Assembly: GCA_036489885.1 (NCBI GenBank)
Contig: DASXEW010000001.1
Location: forward strand, 682,001-746,000
Source of the DNA: Candidatus Baltobacteraceae bacterium
GTDB lineage: Bacteria > Vulcanimicrobiota > Vulcanimicrobiia > Vulcanimicrobiales > Vulcanimicrobiaceae
Direction: 5' to 3'
DNA length: 64,000 bases
The notes below the pieces were generated by a model that ran no database searches, had not been told where the DNA came from, and saw only the letters and a program-made list of their open reading frames with translations. Numbering within the stretch: position 1 is the stretch's first letter; every line of letters begins with the position of its first letter. Made by a program: the position numbers and the translations under genes. Shown here one piece after another: positions 17,177-26,623 of the stretch.

Positions 17177-18630
17177 CGTCGGAGCTCGCAGCGCAAGTCA
17201 TCTGCACGGGCTTTACCGGAACGAGTGACGTGGATGCGCCGCTCGACCGTATCGCCCGCCTCGGTATTCGCGCAACGATTCTCTTTCCGCGAAATCTCGA
17301 GCATCCCAATCAAGTTCGGAATCTGACGTCCGCATTGCAGCACGCGCTCGGCGATACGATGCCGGCGCTCATCGGCATCGATCAGGAAGGCGGTGCGGTT
17401 GCGCGACTACGCGACGGCGTCGTTGCCCTGCCCTCGATGATGGCGCTTGGTGCGACGGGCGACATCGACTTGGCGCGCCGGGCGGCGCACCGCTTGGGCA
17501 GCGACTTACGTGCGCTCGGCGTCAATCTCGACTTTGCACCGGTTCTCGATCTTGCGCTCGAGCCGTGCAACACGGTTATCGGAACGCGTTCGTTCGGAAG
17601 CGATCCGCACCGCGTCTCTGAATTCGGGCGTGCCTTTGCGCAAGGCTTGCAAGCCGGAGGCGTTGTCCCGGTCGGCAAGCACTTCCCCGGACATGGCGCG
17701 ACGTCGACCGACTCTCACGTCGCGCAACCGGTCGTGACGGTCGATGCGACGACGTTGCGCAAACGCGACCTTGTACCGTTCGCAAACGTGATTCGGGCCG
17801 GGATTCCGGCCATTATGACCGCGCACGTGGTCGTGCCGGCGCTGGATCCGGATTCGCCCGCCACGATGTCGCGCGCGATTCTATACGATCTTTTGCGTGA
17901 GGAGATGCAGTTCGGCGGCGTCGTGTTCAGCGATTGTGTCGAAATGGCCGCGCTCGGCGAAGCCGATGCGGCGGTCGCACCGCGCGCACTGCGGGCGGGC
18001 GTCGATTGCATTTTGATTTCGCATCGGCTCGATCTGGCCGAGGCGTCGATCGAAGCGATCGTCGCATCGGTCGAAAGCGGCGCGCTGTCATCCGAGCGGC
18101 TCGCGGAAGCGGCGGCGCGGATGCGCGCTTTACGTGCTTCTATCCCCTCGAACGGGCCGTATGACGCGGATGCGGAAGTTGGTCGAGAGATCGCCCGTAA
18201 GGCAGTTACGATCGTGCGCGGTGGCATCGCCCTCGAAGCGCGCGTACCGGTTACCGTGATCTCGTTCGAACAAGGTGAATCCGCCTCGCTCTCGGCCGCG
18301 CTTCGCAAGCGCGGGCACAAGAGCGAGATCATGCGCGTCTCCGTCGAGCCGCGCGACGACGAGCTCGAGCTGCTTGCGATGGTTCTCGCCGGAATGCCCG
18401 GAAGGCAGATCGTGATCGTGATGCGACGCGCTCATGTGCATTCGGGTCAAGCCGCAGCCATAAGGCGTTTGTTGCAGGCTGTGCCCAGTGCGATCCTGAT
18501 CTCGGCGCGCGAGCCGTATGACGCTGCACTGTTCGAGACCGCCGAGAATCTTGTGTGCATCTACAACGACACGGAGGTCAGTATCGAAGGCGTTGCCGAC
18601 GTGATGACTGCGCGTTCTGCGAACTCCTGA
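17173..18630 (+). CDS. nagZ: Beta-N-acetylhexosaminidase NagZ (glycoside hydrolase family 3)
   Basis: NagZ removes GlcNAc from GlcNAc-anhydroMurNAc(-peptide) during murein recycling. The GH3 barrel occupies about residues 1-325. Visible are the sugar-binding DQEGGAVARL, the NagZ-specific His/Asp loop KHFPGHGATSTDSH that carries the acid/base His, and the nucleophile Asp in VVFSDCVEMAA. An extra C-terminal GH3-type domain (about 340-485) makes it longer than the roughly 340-residue E. coli enzyme, like Gram-positive NagZ. No signal peptide is seen, so it may be cytoplasmic. The GTG start overlaps the preceding small gene (GTGA). The neighbours AnmK and the amino-sugar kinase support the murein-recycling role. 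Confidence 0.93.
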   Translation: MTSELAAQVICTGFTGTSDVDAPLDRIARLGIRATILFPRNLEHPNQVRNLTSALQHALGDTMPALIGIDQEGGAVARLRDGVVALPSMMALGATGDIDLARRAAHRLGSDLRALGVNLDFAPVLDLALEPCNTVIGTRSFGSDPHRVSEFGRAFAQGLQAGGVVPVGKHFPGHGATSTDSHVAQPVVTVDATTLRKRDLVPFANVIRAGIPAIMTAHVVVPALDPDSPATMSRAILYDLLREEMQFGGVVFSDCVEMAALGEADAAVAPRALRAGVDCILISHRLDLAEASIEAIVASVESGALSSERLAEAAARMRALRASIPSNGPYDADAEVGREIARKAVTIVRGGIALEARVPVTVISFEQGESASLSAALRKRGHKSEIMRVSVEPRDDELELLAMVLAGMPGRQIVIVMRRAHVHSGQAAAIRRLLQAVPSAILISAREPYDAALFETAENLVCIYNDTEVSIEGVADVMTARSANS

Positions 18631-18676
18631 CGTCGCGCTGCGTGCCGCTGTCGGAGCGCGCCTGTCCGCAGCGGTC

Positions 18677-19666
18677 GTGCGTGTCGAGCACGGTGGACGG
18701 CTAGCCTTCGAGGGCGCCTACGGCAGGACGCGTCGAGACGACGGCGATCCAGTTTTTGTCGACACGCGATTTGACTTGGCATCGCTCACAAAGATCGTGG
18801 TGTCGACGGTCGCGCTTGCGCACGTATCGAGCGGTAGGATCGAGCTCGATGCTCCACTCACCGGTCTCATCCCGGAATGGCGTAACACGCCGCACGCTCC
18901 GATTACGTTGCGCATGATTCTCTCGCACGACGCGGGCTTCGCGTCGGGTGCCGACTATCGAGGGCTGCTGGAAAGCGGCGTTCGGGTCGAAGAATACGCG
19001 TTGACACGCGAGCTCGTCGCCGCACCGCGCGAAAAAGTTGTGTACAGCGATCTCGGTTTTATTACGCTCGGCGTCATTATCGAACGACTGCGCTCGCGCT
19101 CACTGCAGTCGATCGTCGCGGAAACGCTGGCGGGAAGCGGCACGCCATCGCTCGGTTTTCGACCGCCGCAAGCGGAGCGCAAACGCATTCCCGCGACCGA
19201 ACGCGACGAGTGGCGCGGTCTCGTACAGGGAAGCGTGCACGACGAGAAGGCGCACGTGATGGGCGGCGTCGCGGGACACGCGGGACTCTTCGGCGATGCA
19301 CGTGACGTCGCGCGCGTCGCGGAGATCTATCTCGGCGCGCTGCGAGGTGGCGAGGCTGCGCCGCTCGACCTCGATATCGTCCGCGAGTCGCTCAAAGAGC
19401 AGGCGTTCGATCCGATTGCAAGGCGAGGACTCGGCTGGGTGCTGCGAACGTCGAACGAGAACTCGTGCGGGACGAAAATGGGATCGCGTGCGTTCGGCCA
19501 CACGGGTTTCACCGGGACGTCGCTGTGGTGCGATCCCGATCTCGACGTGGGCGTCGTCTTGCTCACCAATGCGGTGCACTTCGAACGCGGCGATCTTCGC
19601 GCGCTTCGCGCAGCAGTTTGTGATGAAGCAGTCGACTTTGTGGAGCGATGCGCGCACTCGGCCTGA
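18677..19666 (+). CDS. Serine hydrolase of the beta-lactamase/class C family
   Basis: This belongs to the class C beta-lactamase/DD-peptidase-like fold. It has the Ser-x-x-Lys motif SLTK (Ser36, Lys39 counted from the GTG), a Tyr motif YSDLGF and a C-terminal HTGFTG in place of KTG. No signal peptide is seen from this start. The start is uncertain: the frame is open upstream to 18608, and that stretch (LRAAVGARLSAAVVRVEHGG) looks like the normal N-terminal helix of the family. It lacks an ATG, GTG or TTG, so initiation may use a CTG. It sits between nagZ and anmK and overlaps anmK by 19 bases. Beta-lactamase, esterase or murein-peptide hydrolase activity cannot be distinguished; the context favours the last. 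Confidence 0.85.
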   Translation: MRVEHGGRLAFEGAYGRTRRDDGDPVFVDTRFDLASLTKIVVSTVALAHVSSGRIELDAPLTGLIPEWRNTPHAPITLRMILSHDAGFASGADYRGLLESGVRVEEYALTRELVAAPREKVVYSDLGFITLGVIIERLRSRSLQSIVAETLAGSGTPSLGFRPPQAERKRIPATERDEWRGLVQGSVHDEKAHVMGGVAGHAGLFGDARDVARVAEIYLGALRGGEAAPLDLDIVRESLKEQAFDPIARRGLGWVLRTSNENSCGTKMGSRAFGHTGFTGTSLWCDPDLDVGVVLLTNAVHFERGDLRALRAAVCDEAVDFVERCAHSA

Positions 19667-20802
19667 TGTCCGGCACATCGCTGGACGGGATCGACGCCGC
19701 GCTCGTCGAGCTCGAGCCGCGCGGCGAGGGCTACGCCGTAACGGTCCAGCGTTTCATCAGCCAACCATTTGACGCTCGGCTTCGCGAGCGATTGGAAGCC
19801 GCACTGCCGCCCGAGCGCGGAAGCACGGCGGCGGTCGCGCAGCTTCACGCGGATCTGGGCGCTGCCTTTACCGCGACTGCCGTCGCCGCAATAGAAGGTG
19901 ACCGCATCGATTTCATCGCGACGCACGGCTTGACGTTGTATCACGATGGTCCGCGCTCGACGACGCTGCAAATCGGCCGTCCGTACGAGTTGCGCGATGA
20001 GCTGCGGGCGAGTGTCGTGTGGGATTTCCGTTCTGCGGATTGCGCACTTGGCGGCTCAGGGGCGCCCTTGGTGCCGTTCGTCGATGCGATCGTGTTCGGG
20101 TCGAGCGAAGAAGATCGCGTCGCGGTCAACATCGGCGGGATCTGCAACCTGACGATTCTCCCACGCGGCGGCACACCAAACGACGCCGTCGCGTTCGATG
20201 CGGGTCCCGGTACGATATTGCTCGATGCATTCGTTCGCGAGCGAACCGGCGAGGTTATGGATTTTGACGGCATGCTCACGTCGAAGGGGACCGTCGACGA
20301 GAGCCTGCTCGACGCGTTGCTCGCCGATCCATACTTTGCGCTCGAGCCGCCGAAATCAACCGGCCGCGAACAGTTCGGCCGGCAAATTCTCGATGCGCAT
20401 CGGCAAACGCTGGGTGGGCTTTGCGTTGAAGATGGATGCGCAACGCTGGCTGCCTTTACGATTCGTCCGCTGGCAGATGCAATTCGCCGCTACGGTGCTC
20501 GCGGAGCGCGCGTGATTCTCGGCGGCGGAGGTTCACGCAACCCCGCGCTGGTGCAAATGTTGCGCCATGCACTCGACGACGCACCACGCATCGCGCAATC
20601 CGACGACTTCGGAATAAGCGCGGATGCGAAGGAAGCCGTTGCATTTGCGATTCTCGGATACGAGACGCTGCGTGGACGTCCCGCAAATCTGCCGCGCGTA
20701 ACGGGCGCGCGCGCACCCGTGGTTCTTGGTTCGATCGTGCCCTACGAACTTGCGGTGCTCCTCGCAAAGATCGGGCGCGAGACGGGAGGCACGCGTGGCT
20801 AG
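19648..20802 (+). CDS. anmK: Anhydro-N-acetylmuramic acid kinase AnmK
   Basis: AnmK opens the 1,6-anhydro ring of anhydroMurNAc while phosphorylating it to MurNAc-6-phosphate. The 384-residue length matches the family. Motifs are the N-terminal MSGTSLDGIDAALVELE, the substrate region HDGPRSTTLQIGRPYEL, NIGGICNLTIL, FDAGPGTILLDAFV and the ATP-binding GGGGSRNPALVQML. The ATG has a GGAG ribosome-binding site inside the end of the serine hydrolase gene. The product is the substrate of MurQ, encoded at 28772-29662. The next kinase overlaps this gene by eight bases. Confidence 0.95.
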   Translation: MRALGLMSGTSLDGIDAALVELEPRGEGYAVTVQRFISQPFDARLRERLEAALPPERGSTAAVAQLHADLGAAFTATAVAAIEGDRIDFIATHGLTLYHDGPRSTTLQIGRPYELRDELRASVVWDFRSADCALGGSGAPLVPFVDAIVFGSSEEDRVAVNIGGICNLTILPRGGTPNDAVAFDAGPGTILLDAFVRERTGEVMDFDGMLTSKGTVDESLLDALLADPYFALEPPKSTGREQFGRQILDAHRQTLGGLCVEDGCATLAAFTIRPLADAIRRYGARGARVILGGGGSRNPALVQMLRHALDDAPRIAQSDDFGISADAKEAVAFAILGYETLRGRPANLPRVTGARAPVVLGSIVPYELAVLLAKIGRETGGTRG

Positions 20803-21706
20803 CGTCGTGGTCGGTGTCGATGCGGGTGCTACGAAGACCTCAGCGGCGCTCGCGAGCGGCAAAATGATCGTGCGCCGCGCGCAAGGCGCCGGCGCGAACG
20901 CCACGATCGCGGGCATCGATGCTGCAGCCGTCGTCATCTTACGCACGATTCGCGAAGCGTGCGGCGACCAGACGTCCGAAACGATTTCGGCGATTCATAT
21001 CGGAGCTGCGGGCGCTGGTAGCCCCGACGTCGCGCGTGACCTCGAAGCAATCGTTCGCGTCGCTTTCCCTTCATCGAACGTGCGCGTTGGCGACGACGTC
21101 GAAATAGCTCTGCGGGCTGCGATTCCGCAGGGACCAGGTATCGTGATCGTCGCGGGGACCGGATCGATCGCCCTCGCGAGCGATCCCGAGGGGAATCTTC
21201 ACCGCGCGGGCGGTCTCGGGTATCTACTCGGTGACGAGGGTTCGGCGGGTTGGATTGGATTCGAAGCTCTTCGTTTGCTCGGCCGCGTCTACGACGGACG
21301 TGCGCGTGCCGAAGAGACGAGCCGGCTGGTTGCGCGGCATCTCGGTGTGGCGAACCGGTCTTCACTCATACGCGCCGTCTACCACGAACGAATCGACGTC
21401 GCAAAAATAGCGGCACTTGCACCGAGCATACTCGCGTTTGCCGGCAAAGGGAATCGTGCCTCAAAGACGATCGTCGAAGCCGCTGCCGGTCAGCTGGCGC
21501 AGCTCGTCATCGACGTCGCTTCCGCCGCTCATCTTACGGAAGCAAGAACCAACGTGGCGCTATCGGGCGGATTATTGCGTGAAGAGAATTTGCTGACCGC
21601 ATTGCTCAAGAGCAAGATCGTATCGTCGCTCCCGAACGCAGCGATCGTTGCGGGTGGCGATCCGGTAGAGGGTGCCGTCCGTCTTGCAGAAAGAGGTTGC
21701 GGATGA
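20795..21706 (+). CDS. BadF/BcrA-type N-acetylglucosamine/MurNAc kinase
   Basis: This is an ASKHA-fold sugar kinase of the BadF/BadG/BcrA/BcrD ATPase family, close in layout to GlcNAc kinase and the clostridial MurNAc/GlcNAc kinase MurK. It shows the phosphate-1 motif VVGVDAGATKTSAAL, a VAGTGSIAL block, GGLGYLLGDEGSAGWIG and the adenosine motif VALSGGLLREENLL. I place the start at GTG 20795, which has a GGGAGG ribosome-binding site and overlaps the anmK stop by eight bases; a longer frame from 20726 lies inside anmK. In this operon it would phosphorylate the free amino sugars released by NagZ. Substrate preference is inference. Confidence 0.9.
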   Translation: MASVVVGVDAGATKTSAALASGKMIVRRAQGAGANATIAGIDAAAVVILRTIREACGDQTSETISAIHIGAAGAGSPDVARDLEAIVRVAFPSSNVRVGDDVEIALRAAIPQGPGIVIVAGTGSIALASDPEGNLHRAGGLGYLLGDEGSAGWIGFEALRLLGRVYDGRARAEETSRLVARHLGVANRSSLIRAVYHERIDVAKIAALAPSILAFAGKGNRASKTIVEAAAGQLAQLVIDVASAAHLTEARTNVALSGGLLREENLLTALLKSKIVSSLPNAAIVAGGDPVEGAVRLAERGCG

Positions 21707-22263
21707 GTCCGGATTTCTGGACCGCCGTTTTCAGCGGACTGACACTCGTTGTGTTTGGGCTGACGGCGATCGTCGGCATCATTCAGCTTCGCCATTTGCG
21801 TGTGGCGAACAGTCTTACGGGTTTGGTAACGATTCTGCAAGATTGGCAGAAGCCGGAAATGCAGAGCTGGGTTTCGTACGTGCGCAACGAGCTTCGCGAA
21901 CGCTTGAAAGATGTGTCATATCTGGACAACATCGCAAAACCGGGGCCGGTACTGCGCTCAGAACATCCCGAGTTCCACATCTGCGACTACTACGAACAAG
22001 TCGGGTCGTACGTGAAATATGGGATGATCGATCGCGAGGCCTATCTCGACGTTGGGTGCGTTCCGATCGTCGCCATGTGGGAAGTTCTTTGGCCGCTGAT
22101 CGACGTGATGCGCAAGAAGCGGAAGACCGAGAGAGTGTACGAGAATTTTGAATATCTTGCGGTCATCTCGCGGCAATTTATTGAAAAGTATCCCAACGGC
22201 ACGTATCCGCGCACGTTACCGCGTTGGCGTCAACTCAAGAAGAGCGAGAGTTCAAGCACCTAA
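21703..22263 (+). CDS. Uncharacterised membrane-anchored 186-residue protein
   Basis: One N-terminal membrane helix (about residues 5-28, ending before QLRHLRVAN) precedes a soluble helical domain with many aromatic and charged residues (HICDYYEQVGSYVKYGMIDR; WEVLWPLIDVMRKKRK). The layout resembles the DUF4760 group of single-span proteins, but I do not claim membership. The ATG overlaps the kinase stop (ATGA), so it is the last gene of the murein operon. Its 3' end overlaps the convergent flavoprotein gene by 29 bases. The function is unknown. Confidence 0.78.
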   Translation: MSPDFWTAVFSGLTLVVFGLTAIVGIIQLRHLRVANSLTGLVTILQDWQKPEMQSWVSYVRNELRERLKDVSYLDNIAKPGPVLRSEHPEFHICDYYEQVGSYVKYGMIDREAYLDVGCVPIVAMWEVLWPLIDVMRKKRKTERVYENFEYLAVISRQFIEKYPNGTYPRTLPRWRQLKKSESSST

Positions 22264-23473
22264 CATGCTCGGGACGCGGACCGATCCCGACCAAATACGC
22301 CGGTATGCGCCGTAACAGCGCGACCTTGTCGAGGACGCGTAAGATCATCGGCGGCTTGAAGTTCTGCTTCGTGTTCAGAATCTGGGTCATCGCCCGGTTT
22401 TGAACGAGGAGCTGCGCGCCCTGAATCACTTTCGTCGGAAACTCACGACGGCGTTGAACGGCATTGAGATCGCTCATGCGCAGCATATGATTCTTGAGCG
22501 GCCCGGCGAGAATGTTCGCGCCGGCAACGGCATCTTGAATCGCGAGGTTGATTCCGACGCCGCCGATCGGCGACATCGCGTGCGCGGCATCACCGATGAA
22601 GAGTAAACCCGGTCGCGCCCAGACCGGTAAGCGGTTGATGCTGACCGTAAGGAGCTTGACGTCATCGAAGCTCTTCAGATCGTCGACCCGAGCGGCGACA
22701 TAGGGCGCAAGCTCCGCGATTCTATCTCGGAGGTACTGAATGCCGCGCTGTTTGATCTCTTCGAAGCCACCCTTCTTGATCACGAACGCGCACTGAAAGT
22801 AATCGCCGCGCGGGATCGTGACGAGGATGCCGCCCGGGGCGATGTTTCCGAAACTTGGCGGCGGGTCGTCCTTTTCATGAGGAAGCCTGAACCATAGAAC
22901 ATCGATCGGGACGCCGTGATCGATGGGTTGCATGTGTGCGCGCTCGCGCAAAATCGAGTCGCGTCCGTCGGCAGCCACGACGAGCGACGCCCGAATCTCG
23001 AGCGTGCCTGAAGGCGTCCGTGCGCGAACGCCGGCGACGGTCTCGCCATCGAACAGCAGATCGATTACCTCGGTCTTCATCTCCAAACGAAACGTCGAGA
23101 GTCGCCGGCCGCGCTCCGCGAGAAAATTCAGGAAATCCCATTGCGGCATCATTCCTATGAACTTGCACGGCCCCGGGACGTAACGAAGATCGACGATCTT
23201 CAGATCGACACCGCTGATGCGTCCTCTCAGCTGGCTGATCTCATCGTGTGGTACCTTCAGAAAGTCATCGAGCAGTCCAAGCTCCTGCATGACCGTGAAC
23301 GTCGACGGGTGGATGGTATCGCCGCGAAAGTCACGGAAAAAATCCTCGTGCTTCTCGAGCACCATGACATCGACGCCGGCGCGCGCGAGAATGTACCCGA
23401 GCATCACGCCGGCGGGGCCTCCGCCGGCGATACAGCATTGTGTACTAGTGCTTTGCGGCTGCGTCGATTGCAC
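22235..23473 (-). CDS. FAD-dependent group A monooxygenase (UbiH/PHBH superfamily)
   Basis: This is a flavoprotein hydroxylase-like enzyme that would use NAD(P)H and O2 on an aromatic or related ring. It has the N-terminal dinucleotide motif IAGGGPAGVMLGYILARAG, the middle DG motif in AADGRDSIL and the C-terminal FAD-ribityl motif GLLFIGDAAHAMSPIGGVG. The GTG at 23473 fits a compact N-terminus just before the beta-alpha-beta fold and overlaps the coxM stop by 29 bases; a longer frame from 23557 would lie in coxM. Being last in the coxS-coxL-coxM unit, it may act on the same substrate as the molybdenum hydroxylase. The substrate is unknown. Confidence 0.9.
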   Translation of the reverse strand: MQSTQPQSTSTQCCIAGGGPAGVMLGYILARAGVDVMVLEKHEDFFRDFRGDTIHPSTFTVMQELGLLDDFLKVPHDEISQLRGRISGVDLKIVDLRYVPGPCKFIGMMPQWDFLNFLAERGRRLSTFRLEMKTEVIDLLFDGETVAGVRARTPSGTLEIRASLVVAADGRDSILRERAHMQPIDHGVPIDVLWFRLPHEKDDPPPSFGNIAPGGILVTIPRGDYFQCAFVIKKGGFEEIKQRGIQYLRDRIAELAPYVAARVDDLKSFDDVKLLTVSINRLPVWARPGLLFIGDAAHAMSPIGGVGINLAIQDAVAGANILAGPLKNHMLRMSDLNAVQRRREFPTKVIQGAQLLVQNRAMTQILNTKQNFKPPMILRVLDKVALLRRIPAYLVGIGPRPEHVRCLNSRSS

Positions 23474-24296
23474 GCGCGGCGTATACTTCCGCCATCGCGG
23501 CGCGGTATCGGCCGGAGGCGAAGACGTCGGAACGCGCTTCAATCCCCGCGCCTGCATCGACGCACGCGGCCTTCACCGCTGCCGCGTCGCTGGGATCAAC
23601 GCCGGTGAGCGCTTTCTCGACATTCGATGCACGGAAAGCGTGATCGCCGACGCCGGTGATCGCGATGCGTGCCGAGCTAATCACGTTTCCGTTCAGCGTC
23701 AGGTTCGCTGCAGCCCCGACGACCGCGTAGTGCGAGGCTGGATGCGGGAACTTTGCGTATGCGGATTTCGGCGCGGCCTTCAGCGTGATTTCGACGAGCA
23801 GGGCGTCCGGTTCGAGCGCCGTTTCGAACATGCCACGGAAGAAGTCGCCTGCATTGACGGTTTTCTTGCCCGAGCGAGATTGTAACGTCAATGATGCGTC
23901 GAGCGCGAGCATGACGGCGGGATAATCCGCCGAGGGATCGCCATGCGCGCACGAACCACCAATCGTCCCGCGGTTGCGAACCTGGGTATCGCCGATGTGG
24001 CTTGCGGCATCGGCAAGGGCCGGAACCAGTTTGCGAACGTTCGCATCCGCAGCGATTGCAGCGTGCGTTGCGAGCGCGCCGATCGTGATCGAATCGCCCG
24101 AGGCTCGAATCCCGTCGAGGCCGGCGATGCGCGAGATGTCGATGAGCATCGCCGGAGTTGCGAGACGCAACTTCATCATCGGAAGCAAGCTGTGTCCGCC
24201 TGCAATCAGCTTGGCGTCGGCTCCGTGCTCGGCGAGGAGTGCGAATGCTTCGTCGAGCGAGCGTGGTCGCGAATAGTCGAAAGCTGCCGGAATCAT
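23445..24296 (-). CDS. coxM: FAD-binding medium subunit of a molybdenum hydroxylase (CoxM-like)
   Basis: This is the flavin subunit of the CO-dehydrogenase/xanthine-oxidase family, which takes electrons from the iron-sulphur subunit to an acceptor. The 283-residue length is typical. It has the FAD-binding AGGHSLLPMMKLR motif, the second motif near IGDTQVRNRGTIGGSCAHGDPSAD (shown in parts) and a C-terminal CO_deh_flav_C domain. The ATG overlaps the coxL stop (ATGA). The gene order S-L-M differs from the M-S-L order of the Oligotropha cox operon. Confidence 0.95.
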   Translation of the reverse strand: MIPAAFDYSRPRSLDEAFALLAEHGADAKLIAGGHSLLPMMKLRLATPAMLIDISRIAGLDGIRASGDSITIGALATHAAIAADANVRKLVPALADAASHIGDTQVRNRGTIGGSCAHGDPSADYPAVMLALDASLTLQSRSGKKTVNAGDFFRGMFETALEPDALLVEITLKAAPKSAYAKFPHPASHYAVVGAAANLTLNGNVISSARIAITGVGDHAFRASNVEKALTGVDPSDAAAVKAACVDAGAGIEARSDVFASGRYRAAMAEVYAARAIDAAAKH

Positions 24297-26623
24297 AGCC
24301 CACCTGCTTGTTGGATTGCGGTCCAGACTTTTTCGGGTTTGAGCGGCATGTCGAGATGCGTGATGCCGAACGGTGCAAGCGCATCGATGACCGCGTTGAC
24401 GACCGCCGGAGTCGATCCGATCGTGCCTGCTTCGCCGACGCCTTTCACGCCGAGCGGGTTGACGTCGGTCGGGGTGACCGTATGGTCGAGTTCGAAATTC
24501 AGAAGATGCTCGGCACGCGGAACCGCATAGTCCAGCAGCGTCCCGGTGAGCAGCTGACCGTCTTCGTCATAGACGACTTCCTCGAAGAGTGCCTGCGCGA
24601 TGCCTTGCGCAAGTCCGCCGTGAACTTGTCCCGCCACGATCATCGGATTGATGACTTTGCCGCAATCATCCGTTGCGAGGTAGCGCACGATCTTGGTCGA
24701 GCCGGTTTGCGGATCGATCTCGACGACGCAGATGTGCGTCCCGAACGGATACACGAAGTTCGGCGGCTCGAACCGGCGCGTCGCATCGAGTCCCGGTTCG
24801 AGGCCGGGCGGCAACTTGTCGCCCATAAATGCCAGGAAGCCGGCTTCGGCGGTCGTCATCGCCTTCGACGGATCGCCTTTGACCATGATCTTGCCGTCAC
24901 GATACTCGACGTCGTCGGGGCTCGCTTCCCACTGATGGGCTGCGATCTTCATCGCCTTTTCTCTTATCACATCGAGTGCGAGCTTGAGCGCAGCGCCTCC
25001 GACTGCGGTACCGCGTGAGCCGAAGGTTCCGACACCATATTGCACTCGGTCAGTATCGCCGTGCACGATGATGATCTGTTCGATCGGAACGCCGAGCTCG
25101 TCGGCGACGATCTGCGCGAATGTCGTCTCCTCGCCTTGTCCGTGCGGCGAGATACCGGTGAGCACCGTGACGGCGCCCGTGGGCTCGACACGCACGGTTG
25201 CGGAGTCCCAACCCGCGGCCGGCATCGCAGCCGACGGGCCCATCCCGCACACCTCGACATACGTCGACAAACCGATCCCGAGTAACCGGCCCGCCTTACG
25301 GGCTTCGGCCTGCGCTTTGCGCAAACCGGGATAGTCGGCCGCTTTGAGTGCTTGATCCATCGTGGCTTCGTAGTTGCCGGAATCGTACGTCAAGCCCATC
25401 GCGGTTGTATGCGGGAACGAATCGGCTTTGATGAAGTTGCGCCGTCGCACTTCGACCGGATCGAGATTGAGCTTACGCGCGATCAGGTCCAGCGTTCGCT
25501 CGATCAAATACGTCGCTTCCGGACGGCCGGCGCCGCGATATGCGTCGGTCGACATCGTGTTGGTGAAGACGCCGATGCACTCCGTCGAGATGTTCTTGAT
25601 CGCGTAGCACCCCGGGGCCATGAGCAGCGTCAACGTCGGAATGACCGGCGTCAGCAGCTGAAAGTATGCACCGAGATTTGCGACCACGCGTAAGCGTAGG
25701 CCGAGGATCGTGCCGTCGTTTTTGACGGCGACCTCGACGTCGTCGACTTGATCGCGGCCGTGGATCATGGCGGTAAAACATTCGGAGCGCGTCTCGGTGA
25801 ATTTCACCGGACGCCCGAGCTGCATCGCGATCCAGCCGCACGCGATTTCTTCGGCGTAGACGTTCAGCTTCGCGCCGAAACCGCCGCCGACTTCGGGCGC
25901 GATGACACGAATGTGATTCTCGGGCATGCCGAGCGCAACCGCGAGCTGCGTTCGCAGCAAGTGCGGAATCTGTGTCGAGGTCGTTATCGTCAGCCCTTCC
26001 TCGCCGGGATTCCACTGTGCAAGCACCGCGCGCGTTTCTATCGGAACCGGCGCCAAGCGCTGGTTGATGAAGCGCTGTTTGATGACGACGTCTGCCGATT
26101 TGAAGGCTGCATCGGTATCGCCTGCGGCGATCGGGAGGCGGAACGCAATGTTCGTTCCGAACGCTTCGTGAACGAGCGTCTTTCCTTCGAGCGCTTGGAG
26201 TGGATCGACGACGACAGGCTGCTCGTCGTATGCGATCTCCACGAGCTCGGCAGCGTCACGTGCAACATAAGGATCGTCGGCAATGACGACCGCGACCGGC
26301 TCGCCGACGTAACGGACCTCGCCGATCGCGAGCGCCGGGTGCGGGGGGACGTTGAGCTCGGGAAGTTTATGCGCGCACGGCAAACCCTTGACACCGGCGT
26401 CGGCCAGATCGGTGCCAACGTATACGGCGATGACGCCTGGATGATCTTTAGCACCGGACGTATCGATTGCGCGAATCTTCGCGTGTCCGTATGGGCTGCG
26501 CACGAAGCTCGCGTACAAGGTCCCAATCGTTTTGAAATCGTCGGTATAGCTTGCGCGTCCGGTTATGAGGCGCGGATCCTCGCGGCGCCGAATGCGCGCG
26601 CCGACCATCGTCGTGAATGCCAT
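24293..26623 (-). CDS. coxL: Molybdenum-binding large subunit, form II CO dehydrogenase-like
   Basis: This is the catalytic subunit carrying the molybdopterin cofactor; 776 residues, the usual length. The active-site loop reads AYRGAGR (about residues 359-365), the form II signature. Form I, proven to oxidise CO, has AYXCSFR with a copper-binding Cys, so CO oxidation is not supported and another aldehyde, purine or N-heterocycle substrate is as likely. The proton-abstracting Glu appears in GVGEAGT (about residue 729). Other family motifs are GGGFGAK near the cofactor and GTGQG-like SPHGQGEET. The stop of coxS and this ATG share one base. XdhC and CoxG, needed for cofactor insertion, are encoded divergently at 27226-28775. 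Confidence 0.95.
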   Translation of the reverse strand: MAFTTMVGARIRRREDPRLITGRASYTDDFKTIGTLYASFVRSPYGHAKIRAIDTSGAKDHPGVIAVYVGTDLADAGVKGLPCAHKLPELNVPPHPALAIGEVRYVGEPVAVVIADDPYVARDAAELVEIAYDEQPVVVDPLQALEGKTLVHEAFGTNIAFRLPIAAGDTDAAFKSADVVIKQRFINQRLAPVPIETRAVLAQWNPGEEGLTITTSTQIPHLLRTQLAVALGMPENHIRVIAPEVGGGFGAKLNVYAEEIACGWIAMQLGRPVKFTETRSECFTAMIHGRDQVDDVEVAVKNDGTILGLRLRVVANLGAYFQLLTPVIPTLTLLMAPGCYAIKNISTECIGVFTNTMSTDAYRGAGRPEATYLIERTLDLIARKLNLDPVEVRRRNFIKADSFPHTTAMGLTYDSGNYEATMDQALKAADYPGLRKAQAEARKAGRLLGIGLSTYVEVCGMGPSAAMPAAGWDSATVRVEPTGAVTVLTGISPHGQGEETTFAQIVADELGVPIEQIIIVHGDTDRVQYGVGTFGSRGTAVGGAALKLALDVIREKAMKIAAHQWEASPDDVEYRDGKIMVKGDPSKAMTTAEAGFLAFMGDKLPPGLEPGLDATRRFEPPNFVYPFGTHICVVEIDPQTGSTKIVRYLATDDCGKVINPMIVAGQVHGGLAQGIAQALFEEVVYDEDGQLLTGTLLDYAVPRAEHLLNFELDHTVTPTDVNPLGVKGVGEAGTIGSTPAVVNAVIDALAPFGITHLDMPLKPEKVWTAIQQAGGL

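Noticed and set aside
24293-26623. Annotation of CoxL as proven aerobic CO dehydrogenase
   Set aside because: The active-site loop is AYRGAGR (form II), not the copper-binding AYXCSFR of form I, so CO oxidation cannot be claimed.
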